Part shown: one piece after another, positions 26,460 through 36,573 of the stretch
How positions within the stretch are numbered: position 1 is the stretch's first letter
Layout of the letters: each line of letters starts with the position of its first letter
Source of the DNA: Aquabacterium soli
GTDB taxonomy: Bacteria > Pseudomonadota > Gammaproteobacteria > Burkholderiales > Burkholderiaceae_C
Assembly (NCBI RefSeq): GCF_003933735.1
Contig: NZ_RSED01000008.1
Location: 124,001 to 188,000, forward strand
DNA length: 64,000 nucleotides
Direction of reading: 5' to 3'
Position numbers and translations under genes: made by a program
Notes under the pieces: generated by a model
Databases searched by the model: none
Told to the model about the DNA's origin: nothing
What the model saw: only the letters and a program-made list of their open reading frames with translations

Positions 26460-26645
26460 TCAGAGGGTATCCGGCTCGACCGGTTCCTGCACCGGCTCTC
26501 CATCAGAGGGTCTGTGCAAAGGAGTCGGGGTATCTTCCGGATCCGTCATGGGCGGTGTGCCGTGCACCGGGTTAGGGTGCGGCGGCGCATCCGGCGGGTT
26601 GGGCGGGGCGGCGAAAACGCCCTGGTTCACAAGGTGGTCTCGCAT
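26460..26645 (-). CDS. Short proline-rich protein downstream of csbD, function unknown
   Basis: The 61-residue protein is hydrophilic and proline-rich (APPNPPDAPPHPNPVHG) with an acidic end, so it is probably unstructured. I recognise no family. GGAG lies eight bases before the ATG and the gene starts 12 bases after the CsbD-like stop, which suggests a two-gene stress-response unit. Without homologues to compare, it could also be a chance open frame. Confidence 0.4.
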   Translation of the reverse strand: MRDHLVNQGVFAAPPNPPDAPPHPNPVHGTPPMTDPEDTPTPLHRPSDGEPVQEPVEPDTL

Positions 26646-26657
26646 CGCCTCGCTCCG

Positions 26658-26840
26658 TCAACGGTCGATCTTCTTGGCGACGGAGTTCTTCGCGTCGCCA
26701 TAGTTCGCCTGAGACTTGCCACGGGCCTGCTGGGCCACGCCCTTGGCTTGCAGTTTGGAGTTGTCGGTGGCATCACCGGCGACTTCCTTGGCCTTGCCGA
26801 CGGCTTGGTGCACGCGGCCCTTCACTTGGTCCTTGTTCAT
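26658..26840 (-). CDS. CsbD-like stress-response protein
   Basis: The 60-residue protein matches the CsbD/YjbJ family: MNKDQVKGRVHQAVGKAKEV at the start, followed by alanine/lysine-rich helical repeats. The family is strongly induced in general stress or stationary phase in many bacteria, but its biochemical function is unknown. AGGAG eight bases before the ATG supports the start. It leads a short possible operon with the proline-rich protein. Confidence 0.9.
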   Translation of the reverse strand: MNKDQVKGRVHQAVGKAKEVAGDATDNSKLQAKGVAQQARGKSQANYGDAKNSVAKKIDR

Positions 26841-26987
26841 GATAAAGCTCCTTTGTCATCTGTGGGAAGACATGAACGGCATGGGAGCGTCGTCCATGGC
26901 TTCACTGTGCGCCTGTTGGTGTGGACGCGCCAGTCGTCCCGTGCCGATTGCGGTGTAAGGGACTGATGGCATGAGCATGTGAGGGTT

Positions 26988-28382
26988 TTAGGCCATGGCG
27001 CGGCGCATGTGGTGCACAGCTTCGTCCGCATCGGCATGCAGGCGCTCCAGGTCCAGGCCGGGGATCGCGCCGTCATCAACGACCAACCGGCCCGCACACA
27101 GCACATGGCTGGGCCGGGCTGCGCCACAGGCCACCGGGGCCACGGCCGGGTCGTGCAGGCCCCACTGGCGCGGCTCGTTCAATGGCAGCACCACCAGGTC
27201 GGCCGCCTGGCCCGGTGCCAATGTGCCCACACCGTCCATGCCCAGCACCTGGGCACCGCCTGCCGTGCCAATGCGGATCACCTCGTCCGTGCTCAGGGCG
27301 CGGGGGCCCTTCACCGCACGGTGCACCATCCAGGCCGTGTGCGCCTCGTGGAACATGTCGGCCGCCTCGTTAGAGGCCGCGCCGTCCACGGCCAGCGAGA
27401 CGCGCCCGCCAGCGCGCATCAGCTCAGGGGCCGGGGCCACGCCCGAGCCCAGGCGGCCATTGCTCTGCGGGCAGTGGGCCATGCCCGTGCCTGTTTCTGC
27501 CAGGGTGCGGATTTCGTCAGGAGTGAGGTGCACCAGGTGGGCGTACCAGACGTCCTCGCCCAGCCAGCCATGGCGGCCGACGAACTCCACCGGCGAGCAG
27601 CCATGCACCTCGCGGCAGAAGGTGACGTAGTCCTGCGTTTCACTGAGGTGGCTGTGAAGGCGGATGCCCAGCCGGCGAGCCTCTTGTGCCATGGGCTTGA
27701 GGTGGTCCACGGCCACCGACCAGGTCGGGGTGGTGGGGGCACTTACCACCTGGCGCATGGGGCGCGGGCCCGCCTGGTGGTAGCGGTGCACATCGCGCTC
27801 CACGCTGGTGAAGAACTGCTCCAGCGTTTCGGGGCGCACCTGGGGCGGCGGGTTCACATCGATGGTGCGCACGATGGTCTGGCCGCCCCGGCACAGCACG
27901 AAGCGCAGGCCCAGGGCCTCGGCCTCGTCGAACACCGCGGCCGAGGCGTCGAAGGGCATGCCCGGGTAGTAGTGGTACTGGTGGTCGGCCACGGTGGTGC
28001 AGCCCGACAGCAGCAGCTCGACCATGCCCAGCCGTGCGGCCAGGCGCATCACCTCGTCATGATCGAAGTGGCGGCGGTAGGCCACGGGCACGGCGCTGAG
28101 CCAGCCCATCAGCCCTTCATCGATGCCGGCCGGAATGCCCTTGAGCAGGCTCTGGAACAGGTGGTGGTGGGTGTTGACCCAGCCGGGCATGACCAGGCTG
28201 CGGCTGGCGTCGATCACACGCTCGCCGGGGCGGGGCTCGAGTGTGCCGATGGCCTCGATCAGGCCGTCGGCGACGCGGATGTCGGCACCGTGCACGGCCA
28301 CGTCGTGGCGCATGGCATCGCCAGGCAGGCCGGTGAGGATGCCTTGGGCGTGGCGGATCAGCAGGGAGGTGGAGGTCGTCAT
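26988..28382 (-). CDS. Amidohydrolase of the 8-oxoguanine deaminase / hydroxydechloroatrazine hydrolase group
   Basis: This 464-residue protein is a metal-dependent amidohydrolase (subtype with one zinc). The metal-binding THHH motif is at 71-74; further ligands are HSHLSE in the middle, a histidine in VYAHLVHL-like context and the aspartate in AVDGAASN. The closest family members deaminate ring amines of 8-oxoguanine, guanine or triazines. It follows the ABC permease gene by 17 bases and so is part of an operon with an importer and an Fe(II)/2-oxoglutarate oxygenase. A second member of the same group is at 56497-57915, so they may have different substrates. The chosen ATG has no strong ribosome-binding site. 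Confidence 0.85.
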   Translation of the reverse strand: MTTSTSLLIRHAQGILTGLPGDAMRHDVAVHGADIRVADGLIEAIGTLEPRPGERVIDASRSLVMPGWVNTHHHLFQSLLKGIPAGIDEGLMGWLSAVPVAYRRHFDHDEVMRLAARLGMVELLLSGCTTVADHQYHYYPGMPFDASAAVFDEAEALGLRFVLCRGGQTIVRTIDVNPPPQVRPETLEQFFTSVERDVHRYHQAGPRPMRQVVSAPTTPTWSVAVDHLKPMAQEARRLGIRLHSHLSETQDYVTFCREVHGCSPVEFVGRHGWLGEDVWYAHLVHLTPDEIRTLAETGTGMAHCPQSNGRLGSGVAPAPELMRAGGRVSLAVDGAASNEAADMFHEAHTAWMVHRAVKGPRALSTDEVIRIGTAGGAQVLGMDGVGTLAPGQAADLVVLPLNEPRQWGLHDPAVAPVACGAARPSHVLCAGRLVVDDGAIPGLDLERLHADADEAVHHMRRAMA

Positions 28383-28399
28383 AAGGGGGGAAGAATGGG

Positions 28400-29286
28400 T
28401 CAGCGGTTCATCTCGCTCTCGTGCCAGCCGCCCAGCGCCCAGCGCGACAGTGCCGACAGCACGGCGAACACGGCCACGCCGGTCAGCGAGATCAGCACCA
28501 GGGCGGCGAACATGCGCGGGATGTTGAGCTGGTAGCCCGATTGCAGGATCTGGTAGGCCAGGCCCGTGCCCGTGCCGCCGGTGCCGGCCACGAACTCGGC
28601 CACCACTGCGCCGATCAGTGCCAGGCCGCCCGAGATGCGCAGGCCCGCGAAGAAGTAGGGCAGGGCCGAGGGAATGCGCAGGCGCACCAGGGTCTGCCAG
28701 CGCGAGGCGCGCTGCAGCTTGAAGTAGGACGCCAGGCCGGGGTTCACGCTGCGCAGGCCCACCGTGGTGTTGCTGATGATGGGGAACAGCGCGACCAGGG
28801 TGGCGCACACCACCAGCGAGGCGGTCGGGTCCTTCACCCAGATGATGATGAGCGGAGCGATGGCCACCACCGGCGTCACCTGCAGCAGCACGGCATACGG
28901 GAAGAACGCCGATTCGATCCAGCGGCTCTGCACGAAGGCGAAGGCCACCAGCGAGCCCACCACGACCGACCCCAGAAAGGCCAGCACCGTGATCTTGACG
29001 GTGACCCACAGGGCGCCGCTCAGCAGGCCCCAGTCGGCCACCAGCGTGGTGGCAATCGCCCAGGGCGAAGGCACCAGGTAGGCGGGCACCTGGGCCACGA
29101 CCGTCCAGCCCTGCCACGCGCCCAGCAGCAGGGCGGCCACCAGCAGCGGCAGCAGCCACTGGCGGGCGGCCTCCTGCTGGAGCAGCGGCGTGTGCCTGGG
29201 CTTGCGCGTGGCCGTGGGGGCGGTGGGGGGCGTTGCCATGGGGGATGTCCTGACAGGGGTGTGGGACGAGGTGATCGATGCGCTGC

Positions 29287-29290
<4 letters not shown>
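28400..29290 (-). CDS. ABC transporter permease (SsuC/TauC/ThiX type)
   Basis: The 296-residue inner-membrane protein has a long disordered N-terminus rich in proline and threonine, then six predicted helices. The cytoplasmic loop RASRWQTLVRLRIPSALPYFFAGLRI carries the EAA-type motif that contacts the ATPase. Members of this family move sulfonates, nitrate, aromatic acids, pyrimidine thiamine precursors or other small organic compounds. The gene overlaps the ATPase gene by four bases and precedes the amidohydrolase, so import and deamination of the same compound is likely (an inference). Confidence 0.9.
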
Positions 29291-30031
<741 letters not shown>

Positions 30032-30057
<26 letters not shown>

Positions 30058-30970
30058 ACATCTCGATGATGTGCTGGCCCGCCGTGGTGGGCGGGTAGCG
30101 GGGTGGATCGGCGTCGTCGAAGCAGCCGGGCAGGGCGCTGACCTCGGCGTGGTAATCGATGTCGAAGAAGTAGGCGATGGAGTAGCGCTCTCGTCCCTGC
30201 GGGTTGAACACGCGGTGTGGCGTGGAGCGGTAGCGGTCGTTGGTCCAGCGGGCCATCATGTCGCCCAGGTTGACCACGAAGCTGCCTTCCACGGGCGGCG
30301 CGTCGAACCAGCTGCCATCGGCCGCCTGCACCTGCAGGCCACCGGCATCGTCCTGGGCCAGCAGGGTCACGCTGCCCCAGTCGGTGTGCGCGCCGCAGCC
30401 CAGCTGGCCCGGCAGCAGCGCCTCCGATGGGGGCTGCTCGGGGTAGTGCAGCAGGCGCAACACCGGCATCGGGTCATGCAGGTAGGCCTCGAAGTGATCA
30501 GGGGCCAGCCGCAGGCCCGCCGCCATCAGCGAGAGCAGCCGGTGCGACAGGCCATTGAGCGCCTGTTCATAGGCCTGCACCGCCTGCCTGAAGCCTGGCA
30601 CCAGCGCTTCATCGGGCCACTGGTTGGGGCCCTGGTTGGGCGTGCCGGCTTTCACCAGCGGGTCATCGGCGCCTCGGTCCACGCCAAGGTAGAAGCTCTC
30701 CTTCAGATCGCCCGGCTGGCCGGGCTCGAGCGCCTGCCAGCCGATGGGATCGAAGCCGCGGTGGATGCCGCTGCGCTCGATGTGCCAGCGGGCCTTCTCC
30801 GCCTCGCTCAGTGCGAAGAAGCGCTGCGCCGCGTCGAACACGGCCGCGCGCAAGGCCGGGTCCACGCCATGGCCGACGAGGTAGAAGAACCCGCGGTCTC
30901 GGCAGGCCTGGTCGATGCGCTCGGCCAGGCCTTCGGTCTGACTCAAGTCGATGATGGGCAGGCTGTGCAT
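30032..30970 (-). CDS. Isopenicillin-N-synthase-like Fe(II)/2-oxoglutarate-dependent oxygenase
   Basis: The 312-residue protein has the DIOX_N domain (PIIDLSQTEG..., about 4-110) and the 2OG-Fe(II) oxygenase domain (about 165-275). The iron ligands are His195 and Asp197 (HTDWG) and His252 (STPHRV); Arg262 and Ser264 (RYS) should bind 2-oxoglutarate. It is therefore a hydroxylase, demethylase or ring-modifying enzyme and not a penicillin synthase. It lies between the substrate-binding protein and the ATPase of an ABC importer and overlaps the ATPase gene by 26 bases. The substrate is probably the imported compound, which the operon's amidohydrolase could also process. Confidence 0.9.
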
Positions 30971-30997
30971 GGTGCTGTGCTCCGTGGATGGACAGGG

Positions 30998-32014
30998 TCA
31001 GGGCATGACCTTGAGATCCTTGACGAACTGGGTGGTGTAGGTCTTCTTCACATCGACCTTGGCCGGGTCCACCAGCTTGTTGGCCACCATCATGTCGAAG
31101 GTCTTCTTCATGCGTTCGTCGGTCAGCACGCCGATGCCCAACTGGGCGGCGTCGCCGCCCAGGACCATGCCCTCGGACTTCATCTTGGCGATGCCGTTGG
31201 CGATGAGGTCGTCCGTCATGTTGGGGTTGTCCTTCTTGATGAGCGCATTGCCCGGTGCCGGATCGGCACTCAGGTAGCTCTTCCAGCCCTCCATCGAGGC
31301 CTTGACGAAGGCGGCCACGATCTTGGGCTTTTTCTTGACGGTGTCGGCCGTGCAGACCACGGTGGTGGCGTACGGGGGCCAACCCAGGTCGGACAGCAGG
31401 AACACGCTCGGCTTGATCTTGCCTTCCTTCTCGATGCTGTAGGGCTCGGAGGCCAGGTAGCCTTGCTGGGCGATGTCCTTGTCGGCCAGGAAGGGCTGGA
31501 TGTTGAAGGTGTAGGGGCGCACCTGGCTGTCGGTGAAGCCGTACTTGCTCTTGACCCAGGGCCAGTAGGTGACCAGGCCCGCGCTGCCCACCAGGATGGT
31601 CTTGCCCTTGAGCTCTTCGAACTTCTTGACATGCGGGTGGGCGATGATCACGGCCGGGTCCTTCTGGAAGGCCGCGGCCACGGTGACGGCGGGGATGCCC
31701 TGCTCCCAGGCCTTGATGGTCTGCACGTCGTAACCCATGATGCAATCGGCCTGACCAGCCACCAGCAACTGCATCAGGTTCACTTGCGGGCCGCCCATCT
31801 TGATGGTCACGTCCAGGCCCGCCTTGCCGTACAGGCCGGTGGCCTGGGCCTGGTAGAAGCCGCCATGCTCGGCCTGCGCATACCAGTTGGTCAGGAAGGT
31901 GAACTTGTCGGCGGCCTGCGCGGGCAGGGCGCTGGCCAGCATGGCGGCCGAGGCCGCGGCGGACAGGGCCAGCTTGTTGAACTTGCTCAGCGACAGGTTG
32001 GTGCGTCGGATCAT
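30998..32014 (-). CDS. ABC transporter substrate-binding protein (SsuA/THI5-like)
   Basis: The 338-residue precursor starts at 32014, nine bases after GGAG, and has a signal peptide ending in ALPAQA. The mature protein starts ADKFTFLTNWYAQAEHGGFY, a pattern of the NMT1/THI5-like family that binds nitrate, sulfonates, pyrimidine or purine-like compounds. Two lobes are recognisable (about 35-130 and 230-338 against 131-229). It begins the uptake module of the 27-32 kb cluster: oxygenase, ATPase and permease follow in order. The substrate cannot be read from sequence. Confidence 0.9.
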   Translation of the reverse strand: MIRRTNLSLSKFNKLALSAAASAAMLASALPAQAADKFTFLTNWYAQAEHGGFYQAQATGLYGKAGLDVTIKMGGPQVNLMQLLVAGQADCIMGYDVQTIKAWEQGIPAVTVAAAFQKDPAVIIAHPHVKKFEELKGKTILVGSAGLVTYWPWVKSKYGFTDSQVRPYTFNIQPFLADKDIAQQGYLASEPYSIEKEGKIKPSVFLLSDLGWPPYATTVVCTADTVKKKPKIVAAFVKASMEGWKSYLSADPAPGNALIKKDNPNMTDDLIANGIAKMKSEGMVLGGDAAQLGIGVLTDERMKKTFDMMVANKLVDPAKVDVKKTYTTQFVKDLKVMP

Positions 32015-32077
32015 CGTCAAGGCTCCAGTGGGGTGAGGTCGGGGTGTGAAGTGAAGGGCGAAATGGTTCAAATGCGC

Positions 32078-32674
32078 TCAGGACAGCCGGCCCAGGCTCG
32101 TTTGAACCCGGGTCCGGAAGCGGTGGCGCTGCTCACGCGTGGCGTAGTTCATCGAATGCAGTTGCAGCCATTGGGCACGGCAGCGGCGGGCGAACAGGGG
32201 GCGCAGGCCGCGCATGAACAGGCTGCGGCCCGGGTCGCCGATCACGCGCAGCCACCACCAGGGCGAGCCCGAGGTGGTGATGCCGACGAAGTGGCGGATG
32301 TTGTCCAGGCAGCCGCGGATGGGCCGAAACCGGTGTCCGCCCAGGCGGAAGGCCACGCCGGGCAGCATCACGCGGTCCAGCCAGCCCTTGAGGATGGCGG
32401 GCGGGCCGTACATCCAGGTGGGATAGACCACGACCAGGGCCTCGGCCCACTGCAGCGGCTCGACATGGACGTCGAGCGCCTCGACGTTCACCTGCGTGTC
32501 GCCCATGTAGGTGGCCTTTTCGCTGGCACCCATCACCGGGTTGAAGCCCATCGCGTACAGGTCCAGATCACGCACCTCGTGGCCGGCCGCACGCAACGTG
32601 TCCACCGCGGCCTGGTGCAGCGCGGCGTTGAAGCTGTGCGGATCGGGGTGGGCGAACACGACGAGGCACTTCAT
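32078..32674 (-). CDS. NAD(P)H:quinone oxidoreductase-like flavodoxin-fold protein
   Basis: The 198-residue protein belongs to the flavodoxin_2 family (MKCLVVFAHPDPHSFNAAL at the start, VVVYPTWMYGPPAILKGWLDRV in the middle, which binds FMN or FAD). Such enzymes reduce quinones, azo compounds or nitro compounds with NAD(P)H. Two-electron reduction of imported heterocycles is conceivable. It lies 63 bases upstream of the substrate-binding protein gene on the same strand and probably heads this operon. The ATG at 32674 is chosen because the flavodoxin fold begins there; an in-frame extension of 40 codons upstream lacks family features. Confidence 0.85.
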   Translation of the reverse strand: MKCLVVFAHPDPHSFNAALHQAAVDTLRAAGHEVRDLDLYAMGFNPVMGASEKATYMGDTQVNVEALDVHVEPLQWAEALVVVYPTWMYGPPAILKGWLDRVMLPGVAFRLGGHRFRPIRGCLDNIRHFVGITTSGSPWWWLRVIGDPGRSLFMRGLRPLFARRCRAQWLQLHSMNYATREQRHRFRTRVQTSLGRLS

Positions 32675-32932
32675 GGTCAATGAGGCTCCCGTGTCGCGGG
32701 TGGGGGCGGAACGAAGGACAAGGCGTTCATGGCGAAAACTGCGTGTCTTGACATGGGGTTCCTGCCGCGGTGAGGCGGCAGGAACGGGATCCATCTCAAG
32801 AGCAATTTCCGGTCAATGGCACCGGGGAGGTGCCACTGGTGAACGCTTCTACTCTTGCCTGTTGATCAATGCAAACGGCGGGCCAGTTTGCTGATCCTGG
32901 TCAAACTTTCTGAAGAATCTGACGTGTCGATT

Positions 32933-33706
32933 TCAATGTCCCTGGCTGCCACGGTGGGCCCAGGCGGTGGTGCGCTTCTCGATGACGGAGAACAGCTCGT
33001 ACATGACCATGGCCATGGCGCCCACGATGACCAGGCCGGCGAAGGCCAGCGCCATCTGCATGGATGAGCCGGCGCTGATCAGCAGGTAGCCGATGCCTTC
33101 GTTGGCGGCGGTCATCTCCGACACCGTGGTGCCGACGAAGGCCAGCGTGATCGCCACCTTGAGCGAGCCGTAGAAGTAAGGCATGGAGCGCGGCAGGCCC
33201 ACCTTGACCAGCACGTCCCAGCGCTTGGCACCCAGCACGCGCAGCACGTCTTCGAGCTCGGGCTCCAGCGTGGCCAGGCCGGTGGCGATGTTCACCGTGA
33301 TCGGGAAGAAGCTGATCAGGAAGGCCGTGAGCACCGCAGGGCCCACGCCGATGCCCAGCCACACCACCAGGATGGGGATGAAGGCCGCCTTGGGCAGCGC
33401 GTTGAAGGCCGTCATCAAGGGGTAGACGGCCGCATAGGCCGCGCGTGAGCTGCCGATCAGGAAGCCCAGCAGCACGCCCACCACGATGGCGATGCCGAAG
33501 CCCACCATCGTGACCCAGAAGGTGCGCCAGGCGTGCCGCGTCAGCTCTTCATGGAACTCGACCATCTGCTGTGCGATGCGGCTGGGGCTGGGGAACAGGT
33601 ATTCGGGCACATCGAAGGCCACGCAGATGAACTGCCACACCAGCAGCACGATGGCCAGCAGGACCCAGGGAGACCAGCGCTCCATTTGTTTTTGACTGAA
33701 CTTCAT
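32933..33706 (-). CDS. ABC transporter permease (SsuC-type), second importer
   Basis: The 257-residue permease has six hydrophobic segments and the ATPase-contacting loop GAKRWDVLVKVGLPRSMPYFYGSLKV. It overlaps the second ATPase gene by four bases. Sequence differs clearly from the permease at 28400, so the two importers are not recent duplicates. It ends the operon that begins with the substrate-binding protein at 34613-35665. Confidence 0.92.
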   Translation of the reverse strand: MKFSQKQMERWSPWVLLAIVLLVWQFICVAFDVPEYLFPSPSRIAQQMVEFHEELTRHAWRTFWVTMVGFGIAIVVGVLLGFLIGSSRAAYAAVYPLMTAFNALPKAAFIPILVVWLGIGVGPAVLTAFLISFFPITVNIATGLATLEPELEDVLRVLGAKRWDVLVKVGLPRSMPYFYGSLKVAITLAFVGTTVSEMTAANEGIGYLLISAGSSMQMALAFAGLVIVGAMAMVMYELFSVIEKRTTAWAHRGSQGH

Positions 33707-34539
33707 TGCGCGATGTCCGTGGTGCTGGAGGGAGCAGCGAGGTTGGTGGGCTTGCGCAGCGCGCCGATGTGGCCGCGCAGTTCATGCACGATGGCGGTGA
33801 ACTCGGGGGCGTAGGTCACCTCCAGATCGCGCGGACGGGGCAGCTCGATCTCGCGCTGCGCCACGATGCGGCCGGGGCTGCGGCTCATCACGTACACCGT
33901 GTCGGCCAGGAACACGGCTTCGCGCAGGTCGTGCGTCACCAGGATCACATTGAACTTCTGCACGGCCTGCAGGTCGCGCAGGGCGCACCACAGCTCTTCA
34001 CGCGTGAACGCATCGAGCGCGCCGAAGGGCTCGTCGAGCAGCAGCATCTTGGGCTCGTGCACCAACGCACGGCAGATGCTGGCGCGTTGCTGCATGCCGC
34101 CCGAGAGCTGCCACGGGAACTTGTCCTCGTAGCCGCCCAGGCCCACGCTCTGCAGCAGCGCGCGCGCCTTGGCTTCGTACTCCTTGCGCTTGGCCTTGAA
34201 GTTCGAGCGATAAGGCTCGACGATCTCCAGCGGCAGCATCACGTTGCTGACGACGGTGCGCCAGGGCAGCAGCGACGGGGCCTGGAAGGCCATGCCGGTG
34301 ATCTTGAGTGGGCCGCTCACATGCTTGCCATCGATGAGGATGTGTCCCTTGGACGGCATCTTCAGGCCGGTGGTCAGCTTCATGAAGGTGGACTTGCCAC
34401 AGCCCGAAGGGCCGACGATGGCGATGAACTCGCCCTCGCGGATCTTCAGGCTGATGTCCTCGACGGCGAACTGGCCCTTGGCCATCAACTCATCGTTGTA
34501 GGCCAGCCAGACGTTCTGGAAATCGACGAAGGTGCTCAT
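33703..34539 (-). CDS. ABC transporter ATP-binding protein, second importer
   Basis: The 278-residue ATPase carries Walker A GPSGCGKST, signature LSGGMQQR, Walker B MLLLDEPFGALDAFTR and the switch histidine in LVTHDLREAV. It is again of the SsuB/TauB subfamily. A four-base overlap (ATGA) couples it to the permease, and 73 bases separate it from the substrate-binding protein gene. The C-terminal tail (about 240-278) is longer than usual and hydrophilic. Confidence 0.92.
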   Translation of the reverse strand: MSTFVDFQNVWLAYNDELMAKGQFAVEDISLKIREGEFIAIVGPSGCGKSTFMKLTTGLKMPSKGHILIDGKHVSGPLKITGMAFQAPSLLPWRTVVSNVMLPLEIVEPYRSNFKAKRKEYEAKARALLQSVGLGGYEDKFPWQLSGGMQQRASICRALVHEPKMLLLDEPFGALDAFTREELWCALRDLQAVQKFNVILVTHDLREAVFLADTVYVMSRSPGRIVAQREIELPRPRDLEVTYAPEFTAIVHELRGHIGALRKPTNLAAPSSTTDIAQ

Positions 34540-34612
34540 GGCTGGGGAACCTTGTTCGTGTTGCGCATGGATGTTCAGCGGGGATCTTTGTTGTTGTGAT
34601 TCAAGTCGCTGA

Positions 34613-35665
34613 TCACTTCTTGGGCAGCACGTTCAGGTCGGCAGCCGAGGGCAGGTAAGCCGGTGTCCAGACCGCTTCTGGGTTGACGCGGGTCTTGGTG
34701 GCGAAGGCGTCACCCACCTGCGAGGCCATCAGCGACAGGCGAGGCAGCTTGACCTGGCCGAAGCCTTCGGCGCGGGCATCCGGGCTGTTGACGACCTGGT
34801 CCAGGGCCATCTTCAGGCGGCGCTGTTCCAGCTTCACGTTGATGATGCCGTCGCGGGCCTTGACGCTGTCGATGGAGGCATCGGGGTTGGCCAGCACGTC
34901 CTTGGCGCCCTTGGCGAAGGCCTTCAGGAAGGCTTTGGCGGCTTCGGGGTTCTCCTTCAGGAACTTGGGCGAGGCGATGATCACGTTGCCGTAGAGCTTC
35001 ACGCCGTACTGGGCGTAGGGCAGCACCACCACATCCTCGGCCTTCGCGCCGCGGGCTTCCAGGTTCAGCAGCGAGGTGAAGGTGAAGCCGGTGATGACGT
35101 CGACATCGCCACGCACCAACATGGTTTCACGCAGCGGCGGGTCCATGCTGATCCAGGTCACTGCACCAAGTTTGTTCGCCTTGGCGAAAATCGGCCACGA
35201 TTTGCGGCCCGAATCGAACACCGGTGCGCCCAGCTTCTTGCCCACCAGATCGGCCGGGGTCTTGATGCCCGACTTCTTCAGTGCGAAGGCGGCGGCCGGC
35301 GTGTTGTTGTAGACCATCATGATGGCCACGGGCTTGTTGGGCACGTCGGGGTTGTTGGCGTGGAACTCCATCAGGGCGGCCAGGTCGGCGAAGCCCATGT
35401 CGTAGGTGCCCGAGGCCACGCGGGTGACGGTGCCGCCCGAGCCGTTGCCGGCGTCGATGGTCACATCGAGGCCGGCCTGTTTGAAATAGCCTTTGGCGGC
35501 AGGTTGCAGGAACAGGGCGGAGGGGCCTTCGAAACGCCAATCCAGCTGGAACTTGATGGGGGTGTCGGCGCGCACCAATGTTGGGCTTGCGATGCCCAAA
35601 GTCAGTGCGGTGGCAGAAAGAGCAGTGCTGAGCAGGGCGCGGCGGGTGGACTTCATCACGGTCAT
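34613..35665 (-). CDS. ABC transporter substrate-binding protein (SsuA/THI5-like), second importer
   Basis: The 350-residue precursor begins at 35665, nine bases after GGAG, with a signal peptide ending near LVRA. The mature part begins DTPIKFQLDWRFEGPSALFLQ, typical of the NMT1/THI5-like family. It heads a three-gene importer operon (binding protein, ATPase, permease). A perfect palindrome with core TGTATACA sits 23-36 bases before the start codon. Because the same core lies beside the GntR regulator gene of the purine-ureide cluster, the importer may bring in a purine, ureide or hydantoin. That substrate is inferred, not shown. Confidence 0.9.
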   Translation of the reverse strand: MTVMKSTRRALLSTALSATALTLGIASPTLVRADTPIKFQLDWRFEGPSALFLQPAAKGYFKQAGLDVTIDAGNGSGGTVTRVASGTYDMGFADLAALMEFHANNPDVPNKPVAIMMVYNNTPAAAFALKKSGIKTPADLVGKKLGAPVFDSGRKSWPIFAKANKLGAVTWISMDPPLRETMLVRGDVDVITGFTFTSLLNLEARGAKAEDVVVLPYAQYGVKLYGNVIIASPKFLKENPEAAKAFLKAFAKGAKDVLANPDASIDSVKARDGIINVKLEQRRLKMALDQVVNSPDARAEGFGQVKLPRLSLMASQVGDAFATKTRVNPEAVWTPAYLPSAADLNVLPKK

Positions 35666-35687
35666 GTCGAAAGGCTCCGGGGGGTAA

Positions 35688-35701
35688 AACTGTATACAGT
35701 T
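35688..35701. promoter_or_regulatory. Palindromic operator (TGTATACA core) upstream of the second ABC importer
   Basis: AACTGTATACAGTT is a perfect 14-bp palindrome placed 23-36 bases before the importer's first gene. The same core occurs beside the GntR regulator at 54175-54188 with one mismatch. FadR-type GntR regulators of the FCD class often bind such short TGTATACA-like sites. Confidence 0.7.
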
Positions 35702-35787
35702 CTGTGTGCAGCAAGAACCGTGCACACCCCGTGGCGCCTTGTGCCGCGATGCTGGGAAATCAGGTCAATCCACGAAGCTGGCGCCCT

Positions 35788-36573
35788 TTACATGGGCTTG
35801 AACAGGTGGGCGTAGCTGCGGCTGACGATCAGGCGCTCGCTGCGGCCTTTCAGGTGCAGGTAGATCTTGCCCGCGTCTTCCCGCACGACCTTGTCGATCA
35901 GGGGCGTGCACACCACGATGCTGCGGTGGATCTGGGTGAACTGGCGTTCATCCAGGCGGGGCATCAGTTCGCGCAAGGGCGTGCGGATCAACAGGGATCG
36001 GTCTTGCGTTACGACGCGCACGTACTTGCTGTCGGCCTCCAGATAATGGATGTCGGCGGTGGCGATCATGTGCAGGGTGCTGCCGATCCCGGCCTGGATC
36101 ATCGTGAGGGGCGGCTCCTGTGATGGCGGGCGTCGCAGCGCGTGCCAAGGTGCGTGGGCCACCGCGTCATTGCCCTGGCGCTCCAGCAGGCGCGATTTCA
36201 GGCGCTCGCACGTCAGCGTGAGTCGCTGGGGCTCCACAGGCTTGAGGACATAGTCCATCGCTGCGCGCTCGAAGGCATCGATGGCGAAACGGTCGAAGGC
36301 GGTCACGAACACGACCAGCGGCGCGGCACGGTCGGTGGGCCAGTCATCGATGATGTCTTCCACGGCATCCAGCCCGTTGCGCTCGGGCATCTGGATGTCC
36401 ATGAAGAGGATGTCGGGCAGGTGCTGTCGGGCCGCTTCGATGGCGGCCTCACCGTCATGCACGATGGCCTTGATCTGAAGGCTAGGCCACAGCCTGGCCA
36501 ACTCCCTGGACAGGACCCTGGCGAGCACTGGCTCATCCTCTGCGATCAAGGCTGTTGGGGGGGGCGCTTTCAT
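35788..36573 (-). CDS. LytTR-family response regulator (AlgR-like)
   Basis: The 261-residue protein has a receiver domain (about 8-125; phosphoacceptor Asp59 in FMDIQMPERNG, conserved Thr and Lys in VTAF and LKPV) and a LytTR DNA-binding domain (about 155-258, with IHYLEADSKYVRVV and FTQIHRSIVV). It would bind direct repeats and control transcription. Its start overlaps the stop of the sensor kinase gene by four bases, so both are made together. Target genes are not evident; the importer lies next to it, but reads in the same direction after an 86-base gap with its own operator. Confidence 0.92.
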   Translation of the reverse strand: MKAPPPTALIAEDEPVLARVLSRELARLWPSLQIKAIVHDGEAAIEAARQHLPDILFMDIQMPERNGLDAVEDIIDDWPTDRAAPLVVFVTAFDRFAIDAFERAAMDYVLKPVEPQRLTLTCERLKSRLLERQGNDAVAHAPWHALRRPPSQEPPLTMIQAGIGSTLHMIATADIHYLEADSKYVRVVTQDRSLLIRTPLRELMPRLDERQFTQIHRSIVVCTPLIDKVVREDAGKIYLHLKGRSERLIVSRSYAHLFKPM